A stretch of DNA of 64,000 nucleotides from NCBI RefSeq assembly GCF_003711515.1, contig NW_021167083.1, forward strand, positions 178,712 through 242,711, in the 5' to 3' direction. A program made the position numbers and the translations under genes. The notes below the pieces were generated by a model, which was not told the DNA's origin, did no database searches, and worked only from the letters and a program-made list of their open reading frames with translations. This stretch comes from Sodiomyces alkalinus F11. Taxonomy: Eukaryota > Ascomycota > Sordariomycetes > Glomerellales > Plectosphaerellaceae. Below, piece by piece: positions 11,115 to 21,931 of this stretch. Every line of letters begins with the position of its first letter. Positions within the stretch are counted from its first letter, which is position 1.

Positions 11115-12190
11115 ATGACCCAACGAACCACCACCCGCCCCCCCGCCCCCCAGCCAAAACAACGCGTCGTAGTCCGCGAACCAACCGGCTGGGCCTTCAG
11201 GGTCGAACGAGAAGCCGCGCTCCCCCAGAAAGTCTGCGCCTTTCTCGTGCGACTGCCCGAATCCCAGTCCCAAGCCCGCGACGACCACGTCGGCGACAGT
11301 CGCATTCCGTGGCTCTACCGGCGCGCCAGGTACATCGCCTTCCTCAGGCTCGTCTTCGCTTTCGTCGTCGGCACCTTCAACATCTACTTCGCCGCCACGC
11401 GGAGGGACGATCCTCCGTTCCTGGCCTATGCCGTGACGGGCATAATTCTCGTTAGTGCTCGGCTCGACTCTTTCCCTCTGTTGTTTCTGCCTCGCATGGG
11501 AACCATCCCAAGTCCCCAAACTGACGCCACCTCGGCCGCAGGGCTACCTGCACATACACCCCCTTGACATGAGATACGAGATGACATCGCCCACGAACCC
11601 GAGGCCCAAAGTCCTCTACATTGCCCGCCTCGCCTTCTACACCGCCGGCTGGACCACTCTCACCGTCCTGTCGCTCTTCATCGCCACCACGGGCATCGAC
11701 GCGCGCTCGCAGTCCAGCCTGCACCGCAAGCGAGACGACCTGGGCCTGGGCCTGCTACACTTACACTGGCTGGAACCGAGGCGAAGGCTTTCGGGTGGGC
11801 GAAGCCGAGCATCGCTACGCGGGATGAGCCTCGAAGGCGCCGAGAGGGGTCTCCTCTACACGTGTGCCGTTCTGTCGATCCTTTCGCTGTGAGTTGGGAC
11901 AATTCCTTTCGCCCGGTCGGTTGTCTGCATTCGATATGCACGAAACGCCGCTATGAATGGGCACCACTGACCTTGTCTCCTCTCCCTTTTTGCGAACTAG
12001 ATTGCTTTCTCTCTGGCACTGGACATATGTCTACCGTCTTTGCTTTCGCAAGTATACGGAAGAAGAGGTTCGCCTTGCCCCCTTTATCCTTCGTAAGAAG
12101 TACTGGCCCGATCAGCCTGTAGAAGAGAGCGGAGTAATTCAGCCTCGCAGAGACGCAGGGCAGGAAACCAAATCTACAGCGCACACTTAA
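11115..12190 (+). CDS. Multi-TM membrane protein, unknown function
   Basis: Three exons (11115-11450, 11542-11888, 12001-12190) give 290 aa. Introns have GTTAGT and GTGAGT donors and CTGAC-type branch sites, and the phases agree. The N-terminus is basic and Pro/Thr-rich. Hydrophobic segments follow: L-R-L-V-F-A-F-V-V-G-T-F-N-I-Y-F (about 80-97), L-A-Y-A-V-T-G-I-I-L (about 105-115), A-F-Y-T-A-G-W-T-T-L-T-V-L-S-L-F-I-A (about 143-160) and L-L-Y-T-C-A-V-L-S-I-L-S-L-L-L-S-L-W-H (about 215-233). It ends in a charged cytosol-like tail with K-Y-T-E-E-E-V. I recognise no family. The stretch 11760-11825 also reads plausibly in another frame (W-N-R-G-E-G-F-R-V-G-E-A-E), so a sequencing slip or extra splice there is possible. 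Confidence 0.6.
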
Positions 12191-12557
12191 GGAGCAAGGC
12201 AACGCTCGGAAAGCTGCCCGGGTTCGCTTTCAACCCAGATGCAGCCAAGTACCGGGAGAAGGATTACCGAGGATTTTTATAATGAGGATCTATGAAATAA
12301 GAATTGTGTATTATAAATCTGTTTTGATTTTATGCGCCAGCACGCGCTGAAGCAGAGTTCGAAGTGGGTTAGCTACTTTAGGTCTCTCGAGCAGAGACTG
12401 CATATGAAAGATTCGAGAAGGCCTCCCGGCAAAGCAAAATTTCCCCATGCACTCTGCTTGCTCCGAGCAATGCTGAGCGGGAATCAAGTATCATGAAATA
12501 ACCCTTGAAGGCTCAAAGACAGGCTGAAGCTACCATCGCCTGGCTCTTCGACCCGTG
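12191..12557. other. Convergent 3' intergenic region
   Basis: A 367-base stretch between facing 3' ends. An AT-rich patch (about 12270-12330) probably includes polyadenylation signals. No gene seen. Confidence 0.5.
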
Positions 12558-13775
12558 CTAGTCGTTGGACTTGGCTGTCTGAGCTAGCCGACGGTCGACC
12601 TTGTACCACGAGGATACCAGCAGCCGGAACTGGACCGAGCGGCGTCTCTCAGCCGGCAGACGCGCCGCACGAAACAGATCCTTGTCGAACTCTTTCCGGG
12701 CAGATTGGATCCAGTGGTATACATCGATGACCTGCGGGCGAAGCCACTTGCGCATATCTCTCTCCCGGATCTCGACCCAGGTGCGGCATCGGTCCTGAAA
12801 CATGGCAATACTGGGGTCCTTTCTGGCCTTGGCTGTCATTCCGTCATGATACGCGTCAGCAGATCCATCTCAATATTGTTACAAGAGGAACATACCAGCG
12901 AGAGAGTCCACGAGCTCTTTGGGCCCCTTGTTTGTCATCGAACGATCCATGTGAGAACCGTTCAGCTGGAACTGGATAAATACGTTCTCGAGGTCCGGGA
13001 AGTTGTACAGGAAGCCTGTCAGTCCCCACAGGCATATGTTGCCAGACAGGGCCAGCGAACTGGAGCAGCCGATGCGGCAGTGACAGCGTATACCGTAACA
13101 GTAGTAGCCGTCCCAGCGCACGGAGACATTGCGCACCTGGCCCGTTCCCACAAGCCGCTCTCTGGCCTCCCGGCTAATGCTGTTGTCCTTGGCAAAGTCC
13201 ATGCCAAAGAGCGACTGCAACCGAGAATCAAAGATGTACACGACAAGATCCCAGGGGCGGACGGCCACCAGCTGATCGTGTCGGACGCCGGTGCGTTTCC
13301 CGAACTGCTTCTCAAACGCGGCTTTCGCCTCGGGGATCACGGCGGCCACCTCGGCTGCCCACTTCCACTTGCTCTCGTAGCCCAGGCGGCCCTGCACCAG
13401 TGAGATTCGGTCCCCGGCGCGCCTCGGCTTAGGCGGGTGAATCTTGGGCGTGACGTAAACGATGCTGGGGCCGGACTGGAATGCATAGAGGTAGATTTGC
13501 TCACGCAACTCGCCGGGAAGTTTCTCGAAGAGGTGGAACTTCTTAGTCCGGAACTTGGGGTCGACGAGAGTGCGCGAGTATGACTTGGCCTGGCCTATGG
13601 TAAGGGGACGTCTCAGAGGAGGTGCTTTGGCTTGTTTCGCCGAGTGACGCTTGTGCCCGCTCTTGAGAGACGCTTTCCAGGCTTTATGGTAGGAGTGTTG
13701 GGGCTATATGAAAGGGGGCATTAGCTACGCCGCGTTCTCGAACTTGCAGACATGCCAAGCCATACTTACCGCCAT
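12558..13775 (-). CDS. 2EXR-domain (F-box-like) protein
   Basis: Three exons: a 6-nt first exon encoding only Met-Ala (13775-13770), then 13703-12896 and 12832-12558, giving 362 aa. The first exon ends at GTAAGT and the second begins after ATAG with Pro-Gln-His; without this join the second exon has an in-frame TAG immediately upstream and no ATG. Residues about 50-70 read F-H-L-F-E-K-L-P-G-E-L-R-E-Q-I-Y, the signature of the fungal 2EXR family (F-x-x-L-P-x-E-L-R-x-x-I-Y). A Cys-rich patch (C-Y-G-I-R-C-H-C-R-I-G-C, about 220-231) lies mid-protein and S-V-R-W-D-G-Y-Y precedes it. 2EXR proteins are abundant in filamentous fungi and of unknown function; substrate-adaptor roles are only inferred. 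The C-terminal exon is highly charged and probably helical. Confidence 0.8.
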
Positions 13776-16731
13776 TTTGGTCCAGACGGATGGACTGTTT
13801 GAGCTGTGCTGAGCCGATGCGAGGGGGAGAATCGAGTTTTGAGACTAGTGAAAGATGAGTGAGAAAGAGGACCAAAGAGCTTATGTGAAGGTGGTGCAAA
13901 GAGCGGTGGTAAATATTTCTCCCTTCAGAAGCAATACGCGTTCAAGAAAAGGGCAGAGATGGAGAGTTGATCTGATGGAAGGAACATTCAGTATCGTAAG
14001 AAGGCAGCCACGTACCTGACTTTAGGGAGGGAAGGTGCCGATAACTGCGGTGTATCAAGTTTTGAGATAGTTGTGATATCTTCCTGTAGGAGTCGAGCGC
14101 TCGGTCACATGAAGCTGTCCTTCTGCCGGAGTGCTGGAAAAAATCACGGCGTGATATCCAAGCCGGTTGGAGATGTGAGAGGTCCTGGTGGAAGATATTG
14201 ACCCTCGTGGTGTTGGGGAAAAGAAAGGATAGATAGGTCAAGTAGGTAAAGAGATAATGGTGAAATAGATATGAGGGTAAGGAGGGCAAGGAAGGTGTAA
14301 GAACCTAAGTCACGTTGGGCTCTGGAAATAAATCCTGGGAAAAGTATCTGTATCTCTGTGTATAGGGCCCTTACTTTGGCAAGGGCATCTTTTAATCGTC
14401 AATCTAACTCCCTCTGATTCAACGGGAAAGCGCGAGTTGAGATGAATAGATACCCTGTGGTTAATTTGGTAAAAACCGAGTAGAAAGATAACTACCTTAC
14501 TCAAGTTGGATGGAACAGAGTCCAATAGAGAAAGACAAGAAGGACAAGAGACGGAGCAAAGAAAATTCACCCAAGTGAGGGGTTGTCCATGCATGGCGCC
14601 TGTCCTTCGATCTTGAAGTTGCCAGCAGGCTGCAGGTCTCCTTCCAGCGAGGGCCTTGACATGGAGCTCATTGAACTTGATAGAGAACGAAGTCAATTCT
14701 GAGTATGTGGACGTCTTGAATGTTAAAAAGGCAACCCGGAAATGGGCTGCGTTCGAGATAACGACGTTCGCGGAATAGTCATCGTCGAAACGCCTTTTGA
14801 CTGCATGCAACTGCAGCATGACACGACTTCACCGAGAACGCGGAGAGGACGTATCCGTAGTGTGATGGAGGGGACCATGGATCGAGGGCAAGACACCAAA
14901 TAGCCGGAGAATTCGAAGCCAGTACGTGAAATACAGAGCTCATGTTCTGCAGCTTTGCTTCCTTCATTGATGCTGGTAGGTAGTGAGGGACTAGTCCGAC
15001 TGGATCTCGGGGGTCATGTTGAGTTGGTGACTGGGGTTAAGGTCGGGGGGTCGGACTTAACTTATTCCGCATCTATGCGGCGCACGGACCAGAATAGGTA
15101 AGCGCGTCGCCGACGTCCACCGCCATCTTCATTTCTCTCAGCTCCAGGGACACGACCGCCATCATCCTTCGCGACGCATCAGGGTTTGGCAAGGCCTTAA
15201 GAATGCATAAAATTTCTTCTTCGCAATGAAATTTCAAAATCTCTTGGCCAAGAGTACGCACATTGAGTCGCGTCTTCCCCGGTCTGGGCTAGTTCCCAGC
15301 TCTCACGGGCATCTCTAGACATCGTGGTATCTTTCATCCCACGCTCCCATCCCAACCGTGATCTTTCCACGACCTGCTTAAGAACGATACAAAGTCAATG
15401 CCAGAAAATCGACCGGCGATTTTCTTATTCTTTTTTACCCCCCTTCCACGGACTAGAATTGGGCTTGTGACACCCTTCGTCCCCGCGTCACTTGGCTCTC
15501 ATAACGTCCGAAGATTAAAATTCCCAACGTTTCCTTCAAGGAACGACACCCATTATCCTGGACCGGTTGCTCGTTGCCACACGCGACTGGTCGTTATGAC
15601 GGTGTACATCAAATACTTTTACTTCGTTGATTCTTCCCAGAAGACCGTGAAGTGAAGACAGTGGTGTTCGTCATGTCGCTCCTATCACTCTCCTCCATCT
15701 CTATCCCCTCCTACGACAGCTTCAGCCTCCCCATTTCCTTACAAATACATCATCTGAAATGGCATATGTACGCGATATGCACACGATGTGAAGGAGAATA
15801 AAGACTTTAATTATCGTCTACCTTGATCAGAAAGGCCATATAACCCGCTAGGATCCTTGCCGTCAGCCCAATCGCGTCCTCGAGGAGAAACCGCAATCAG
15901 CCAACAACCAAATAGCGTAAGAGTTACCAGCCCATCCATCGATTCTCCCTCAAAACTTCTTTTTGTCGTTTTTGTCTTTTTTTGTATCTTCTTGTTGGAA
16001 ATATGTATTGTTGTTGGTGTGTGTGTGTGTGTGTGTGTGTGTTGCCGTCTTCGTCATGTTGGCTGTGAGACGGCAAGGTTGATATCATCCGTATCGGCCG
16101 AAGAAAAGTCCAACCATAGGCAGTGTAGGTAGGTCGCATCCCCAGGGCCCCTGGACCATGAGGCGTAGCTATGCCTCCGAGAGATGAAGTAATGAACCGG
16201 CGGCGGTTCGGAAGAACCAATGCATATCCTCCTCCATGAACCTGAACACCAGCGGCAAACGGGGTATCCATGCAATGCCAAAACCAATACGTGCGCCCCC
16301 TCCTCTTTTTGGCCAGTCCATCCCCTGCCACGAATGGTGACCCCCCGTTGATGTTTTTTTCGTCCCCGCATCCACCTTCAACTCATGCCAACCGCCGCGT
16401 CCCTAGATATCCCCATATCCCTATCATTCCATCGTCGGCAGATGATCATCAGGTCGCTCTGACGCCAGTCAAGCCACACCAAGCCAATCCGACCCTTCCC
16501 TCCACCAAATTGTTACTCCAAATATGTCTCCGGACGGCGGTGGCAGCCAGTGTCGTCACAACGCCACCGGACACCCACCTCGCGTAGCAGAGCCATATCA
16601 GACTCCCGTTGTTTCCGGGACACCAAGAAAAAAAAGCAAAAATCCTTTCCTTCCCCGAAAACGCCAGGCTGAGCTCTTGTCCGCCAGCCGTAATCCCCTG
16701 CAACGCCTCGTAAGTCGAGTCACTGAACATA
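13776..16731. other. Gene-poor intergenic stretch running into the assembly gap
   Basis: About 3 kb with only short, overlapping open frames and no recognisable motif. The longest (14310-14819, minus, 169 codons) has no family likeness. It contains a GT microsatellite (16017-16042) and an inverted pair AGTCCGAC/GTCGGACT (about 14993 and 15051). A missing or rapidly evolving gene cannot be excluded because the gap follows directly. Confidence 0.5.
16017..16042. repeat. (GT)13 microsatellite
   Basis: Thirteen uninterrupted GT units in the gene-poor stretch. Confidence 0.95.
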
Positions 16732-17331
16732 NNNNNNNNNNNNNNNNNNNNNNNNNNNNNNNNNNNNNNNNNNNNNNNNNNNNNNNNNNNNNNNNNNNNN
16801 NNNNNNNNNNNNNNNNNNNNNNNNNNNNNNNNNNNNNNNNNNNNNNNNNNNNNNNNNNNNNNNNNNNNNNNNNNNNNNNNNNNNNNNNNNNNNNNNNNNN
16901 NNNNNNNNNNNNNNNNNNNNNNNNNNNNNNNNNNNNNNNNNNNNNNNNNNNNNNNNNNNNNNNNNNNNNNNNNNNNNNNNNNNNNNNNNNNNNNNNNNNN
17001 NNNNNNNNNNNNNNNNNNNNNNNNNNNNNNNNNNNNNNNNNNNNNNNNNNNNNNNNNNNNNNNNNNNNNNNNNNNNNNNNNNNNNNNNNNNNNNNNNNNN
17101 NNNNNNNNNNNNNNNNNNNNNNNNNNNNNNNNNNNNNNNNNNNNNNNNNNNNNNNNNNNNNNNNNNNNNNNNNNNNNNNNNNNNNNNNNNNNNNNNNNNN
17201 NNNNNNNNNNNNNNNNNNNNNNNNNNNNNNNNNNNNNNNNNNNNNNNNNNNNNNNNNNNNNNNNNNNNNNNNNNNNNNNNNNNNNNNNNNNNNNNNNNNN
17301 NNNNNNNNNNNNNNNNNNNNNNNNNNNNNNN
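16732..17331. other. Assembly gap, 600 Ns
   Basis: Exactly 600 consecutive Ns. Any open frame spanning it is an artefact. The sequence from 17332 to 17530 right of the gap is A/G-rich and is probably the 3' UTR of DHH1. Confidence 1.
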
Positions 17332-17530
17332 CGGCCTGACCGTGGGGGAAAAGGAAAGAAAATATGTACAAGAGGATAGCAGGGGGAAAAAAGGAAAAAG
17401 GGAATGAAAGAAACGAAAAGAAGAAGAAAATGTCAAAAATTAAAAAATGCGATCATCAAAACACCTCGTTACCCCTCTTTCATACCCCGAACGCCCGAAA
17501 ATGATGAGAAAAAGAATAAGAGTAGGGGTT

Positions 17531-19249
17531 TTACGCCTGGGGCGGCGGGCCTTGGCTGGCACCGCCACGTCCGCGGTAACCGCCGCGTCCACGTCCCTGG
17601 CCTTGGTAGCCTCCTCGACCACGGCCCCTTCCACGGCCGCTATGTTGGCCGTTCGAGTTCTGTTGCCAGTTGCCGTTGGCGGGAGGGGGTTGGGAGCCTA
17701 ATTGAGCATGTTGTGTTGGAGTCTGGGCCTGCTGCTGAGACAGCATGGGAGCGGGACCGAGGCCGGAAACTTGGGTGGAGGAGGATGGTTGCGAGGGCTT
17801 AAAGTTGGAAATGGGACGAGGAATGGATTCGGGATTCTCGTAGACGTAAAGCGACTTGTCAATGGTGGCGGGAATGGCCTGAATCTCGGTGCCGAGGTCC
17901 TTCTCGATGTTGTAGAGGTTGAAGCGGTCATCCCAGTTGATGAGGTTGATGGCCAGGCCAAGATGACCGTATCGTCCTGAACGGCCGATGCGATGCAGAT
18001 AGGTCTCGGCGTTCTTGGGGAAATCGAAGTTGATGACGACGTTGACGGCCTGGATATCGATGCCTCTGGTCAAGAGGTCGGAGCAGACGAGGTTACGGCA
18101 GACGCCGTTCCGGAAATCGTGGAAGACGCGGTTACGGGCTTGCTGGGCCATCTTGGCGTGGCTGTAGAAGCACGAGTAGCCCAGCTCGGTGATCTTCTTG
18201 GCCAGCAGCTCGACCCTGTTAGTGGAGTTGCAGAAGATGATGGACTGGTTGATCTGGAGCTTGGAGAAGAGGGTGTTGAGGCAGTGCACCTTCTGCTTCT
18301 CCTCGACGAAGGCGTAGTATTGGGTGATACCGCGGAGCGTGAGCTCGTCCATGAGGTTGATCTCGTACGGGTTGGCCATGTTTTTGTCGGAAAAGTCCTT
18401 GACGGACAGGGGGAAGGTGGCGGAGAAGAGCATGACCTGGCGGTCCTTGGGGTGGAATTGAAGAAGTTGCTCGATGACAGGGGTGAACTCGATGGAGAGG
18501 AGCTTGTCCGCCTCGTCCATGATGAACATGGGGCATTCACTCAAGTCGGCCACGTTCTTCCCGGCGAGATCGAGGATTCTGCCTGGGGTTCCGACAACGA
18601 TATGCACGGGGTCCTGGAGGCGCATAATGTCATCGCGGAGGCCGGTACCGCCGGTGGTGACCATGACGTTAATTCCGAGGTGTTTGCCCAGGGTTTTGCA
18701 GACCTGGGAGGTTTGCATGGCCAGTTCGCGGGTCGGGACGAGAATGAGACATTGGATCCTGGAGACTTTCGGGTTGATCTTCTCGAGGGCGGGGATGACA
18801 AAGGCGGCGGTCTTGCCGGTGCCGTTCTTGGCACGCGCCAAGATGTCGCGGCCAGTCAGGGCAACGGGAATGGCTTCTTCTTGGATGGGGGAAGGCCGCT
18901 CGAATCCGGCCTCGAATATACCCATCAATAGATCCCTCTTGAGCTGGAAGTTCTCAAACTCCAGGCCTTTCGTGTTCGTAACATCCTGGATAGACGTGTG
19001 AGACGGCGGATCCTGAGACGAACAGAGGAACAGAGCGAGTTCGGATGACAATCAAGAACGTACCTCGGTTTGCTGCCTGGTATCCTTTGCTGGAACCTTC
19101 AGGTCCTTTTTCCAGTCATCCGGCGATGGGCCATCGCTGTCGGTGTTAGGGAAGAACCGTGACAATGAGTGGCCGCGGGTAACGAAGGAACCAAGTTGGA
19201 CTCACCTCAATGTTGTGCCCTTGAATTGATCCGCAAGTGAATCGGCCAT
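17531..19249 (-). CDS. DHH1: DEAD-box RNA helicase Dhh1 (DDX6/Rck family)
   Basis: Three exons (19249-19206, 19136-19064, 18985-17531) give 523 aa. Dhh1 promotes decapping and translational repression of mRNA and gathers in P-bodies. All helicase motifs are present: F-x-x-P-S-P-I-Q-E-E (Q motif), A-K-N-G-T-G-K-T (I), P-T-R-E-L-A-M-Q (Ia), T-P-G-R (Ib), D-E-A-D (II), S-A-T (III), and H-R-I-G-R-S-G-R (VI). The conserved block [15 protein letters not shown] is typical of this subfamily. After the core (about residue 430) comes a Pro/Gln-rich tail ending in RG/RGG repeats and P-P-P-Q-A. The acceptor chosen for exon 3 (AG at 18986) gives the family-conserved [12 protein letters not shown]; an in-frame upstream acceptor would add nine residues. 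It shares a divergent promoter region of about 1.3 kb with the J-domain gene. Confidence 0.97.
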
Positions 19250-20591
19250 ATCGTTGTGTGAAACGAGAGTGTGTATGTTGGGGTTGTGAAATATCGGCGA
19301 CAAGTTGGCCGGCGGGTTGAGAAAGATGCAGGTGCCACCACAGGCAAGTAACGTAGGAAGGCCCAGTTAAAGGAGAACGTGGGCGAAGAGGAAGTGACGA
19401 CTTTTGGGGAAGGGGGCGTCGGGTTTTCGTCGAGGATCGAGGACAATGCGTAGAGTCGAATCTTTTTTTTGCTTTCTTAAAGAAAGAGGGGGCTTCGTGT
19501 GTTCTAGAGAGATTGCTGGTTGCGAGAATGCCTCGTCCGGTTGGTAATGGGTCGCGGACCAAGGAGGAGAAAGGAGAAGAGGTTCAGATCAGAGGGCAAG
19601 AAGGCGCGGATTCGGAGGGTCTTCGGAGGGTCTTCGGAGGCTCTGTGAAGCGGTTCACCGTCTATCCCGTAGAGAGGGATGCCGAGTAAGTTTCGTCTGT
19701 AGGGCGTGTGGTTTGTAGTACGGGAAGAATATGGCGTTTTTGTGAGAGCTTGCGTTCAAGAAGGGTCAGGTCGGTCGGGTCGGGTCGTGGTATGATGGTC
19801 GTCAGAGACGGACGAGGTTGTGGTTGCCCTGGTTTTTTAATCGGGGTATCGTAGAAGCGGGTCCGAGAGGGCAAGTGCGTCACGTGACTACGCAATTCCA
19901 TACGACGGTCGCAAGCATTCTCCGTAGGCGTTTGAATGGGGGAAATTTGCGGAGTTGGGAGTAATTTTGAACAAGTCTGTTTGAGTACGGAGTGTTGTGA
20001 GTACGGAGTAAGGAACTTTGTTATTCTTTGATGGGTTGAAGAAAAAGAAGGGGAGCCTTTCTCTTATGGTTCAAGGAGCTCGCTCGCTCACCTTGAGACC
20101 TGTCCTCGAAGTTCAAACCAATTAACTGTTGTTGATTGGTGCCACACCGAATAGGTTCTGTGGACGCGCACATACCACAAGTCGTGGAAAAGTGGTGCTC
20201 GTGGGGCGCTGAGACCAGGACATACCGAGTGACATGCCCCTCAGCGGGTCACCACGATATGGATCAGGTAGTGTACCTTTAAGGTAATGTACCTTATATA
20301 TTACTCCCGTGCACGGTGAGTGATTCCTGAAGTTCCGATTTCAACTCCCGACGCCTCCCTTCGAAACTTTCCACTTTCCATCTTTTATGCAACCTTCTTC
20401 GAACCTTCTACGAACAAAAGCAACAAATCAACTTTCCTTTCTACTACCAACATCATCATCGAAATTCGAGGACCTCCATAATCTCGGTAGGTACCCCCCG
20501 TACCTGGACAAAATGCCAACGCCTCGAGTCCTCAAGCTTGCATCATGAACCTTGGTCCGAAGCCGAACCAGAACTCGAACCCGAACTCATC
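19250..20591. other. Divergent intergenic region DHH1 / J-domain gene
   Basis: Holds the 5' leaders and promoters of both genes. Contains an 11-bp tandem repeat (19611-19643) and TACCTTTAAGGTAATGTACCTTA at about 20274-20296. Open frames on the minus strand (19146-19562, 19662-19901) are probably fortuitous. Confidence 0.5.
19611..19643. repeat. 11-bp tandem repeat, three copies
   Basis: TTCGGAGGGTC occurs twice, followed by TTCGGAGGCTC, in the DHH1 upstream region. Confidence 0.85.
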
Positions 20592-21563
20592 ATGGCGCCA
20601 AAGACTTGCTCAAAAGCCCTCTCCACCAATATCCTAAATCTTTTCGCCGGCACACATCAGTCATGTCCCTCATCACGATTGCCTTTCTCGAGCTCTGGCT
20701 CGAGCTCTGTGCAAAGAAGGAAGTATGCAGTCATCAACGAGGGCCAAACAAAGTCGACCGATAACCCCCGAGACCGCTGCTACAGTGCTACTTTCTGGCC
20801 TTCCCATCCGAACCCTACGCCATACGATATTTTCGCCTTGGACAGGTCAACCCCTTACACCAAGGCCCGCTTCTACGACCTCGTCAAGCTCTATCATCCC
20901 GACCGCCACGGCCATACCCAGATCCACTCGCACTCCCACCCGCACTCCCACCCCCACACCCATACCCACGCCCAGTCACCACTCTCATCCGCAACCCGCC
21001 TCGAACGCTACCGCCTCGTCATCCTCGCCAACGACATATTAAGCGACCCCGCGAAACGGCGCGCCTACGACGCCTGCGGCGCCGGCTGGACGCACCACCA
21101 CGAGCGCGACGCCGTCCGCGACCGCACCTGGCGCCACCACCCGGACAGCGCCGCCCACAACGCGACCTGGGAGGACTGGGAACGGTGGCACGCGCGGCGG
21201 CGCAACGGCGAAGAAGGAGGCGACAAACAACAACAACAACAACCCGTGTTCATGTCCAACGCGCACTTCGTGGCCCTCGTGCTGGCCGCCATCGCCGTCG
21301 GCAGCGCCCTGCAGGCGTCGAGGGCCCGCGAGAGCGCGACGGCCGTGCTGGGGCGCCGGGAGGCCATTGAGAGCGAGATCGGATACACACTGGCGCGGCA
21401 AAAGGCGGAGCGGAGCGGGCAGGGGAGGGAGGAGCGGATTGAGCGGTTTTTGAGGGATCGGGAGAATTGGGCTTTCGGGTTTGCGCCGCGGAGATACGAT
21501 GAGGAGCCGCCGGGGTCGTCGGCGAGGAGGGAACGTGCTTCGCGGCATCAGAATGGGGGGTGA
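20592..21563 (+). CDS. J-domain (DnaJ-like) protein with C-terminal TM segment, probably mitochondrial
   Basis: Single exon; 323 aa from the ATG at 20592 (M-A-P-K-T-C-S), or 341 aa from an in-frame ATG at 20538. I prefer the internal start because it begins a Ser/Arg-rich stretch resembling a mitochondrial presequence (ending near R-R-K-Y-A), while the longer form opens with an acidic run. The J domain starts at T-P-Y-D-I-F-A-L (about residue 76) and contains the essential H-P-D (L-Y-H-P-D-R-H-G, about 101-108), which stimulates Hsp70 ATPase. Between HPD and helix III is an unusual insertion of alternating histidines (about 108-127), then R-L-V-I-L-A-N-D-I-L-S-D-P-A-K-R-R-A-Y-D. A hydrophobic segment (A-L-V-L-A-A-I-A-V-G-S-A-L, about 223-235) and a charged C-terminal helix follow. 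No G/F region or zinc finger, so a class C J protein. The Hsp70 partner is unknown. Confidence 0.85.
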   Translation: MAPKTCSKALSTNILNLFAGTHQSCPSSRLPFSSSGSSSVQRRKYAVINEGQTKSTDNPRDRCYSATFWPSHPNPTPYDIFALDRSTPYTKARFYDLVKLYHPDRHGHTQIHSHSHPHSHPHTHTHAQSPLSSATRLERYRLVILANDILSDPAKRRAYDACGAGWTHHHERDAVRDRTWRHHPDSAAHNATWEDWERWHARRRNGEEGGDKQQQQQPVFMSNAHFVALVLAAIAVGSALQASRARESATAVLGRREAIESEIGYTLARQKAERSGQGREERIERFLRDRENWAFGFAPRRYDEEPPGSSARRERASRHQNGG

Positions 21564-21664
21564 CGCTGTTTCCGCATGATGCAGATTTGCGAGCTGTTCG
21601 GATACGCTACATGATAACGATTTTTATGTCCGCATTGGGAAGGTGAGGCAAGGAGGAATTATAT

Positions 21665-21684
21665 AGGTGGCTCACGAGCCACCT
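21665..21684. repeat. Near-perfect 20-bp palindrome (hairpin) in convergent 3' region
   Basis: AGGTGGCTC and GAGCCACCT are perfect 9-base arms around AC. It lies about 100 bases past the J-domain stop, in the 368-base region (21564-21931) facing the GatB 3' end. Related TAGCCACCGTA strings recur at 21712 and 21773, so this may be a relic of a small inverted-repeat element. No gene in the region. Confidence 0.6.
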
Positions 21685-21931
21685 CAAGATGTCGACCACA
21701 GTGCAGCCGGGTAGCCACCGTACGGGCTTTATTGTATCACAGGTAGGCTACTTTCTACCCAACTTTCCGTCAGCCACCGTAGGGTATGGTATGTATTATA
21801 TATTGGCTCCTAGATGCTGCGTCCGTGTAATTTCTACTCCGTTTTGTTACACGAGCATGGCTGCTCTTCTAGGTAATCATTTCCCATCTGGTAGGTACAA
21901 TAATACTACAACGTTATGAAAAGGAGCCGGG

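Noticed and set aside
14310..14819. 169-codon minus-strand ORF in the gene-poor stretch
   Set aside because: No recognisable domain, no adjacent exons with good splice sites, composition like intergenic sequence.
16524..17436. ORFs spanning the N gap
   Set aside because: Most of the reading frame is unknown sequence.
17993..18931. 312-codon plus-strand ORF opposite DHH1
   Set aside because: Antisense shadow of a highly conserved helicase core.
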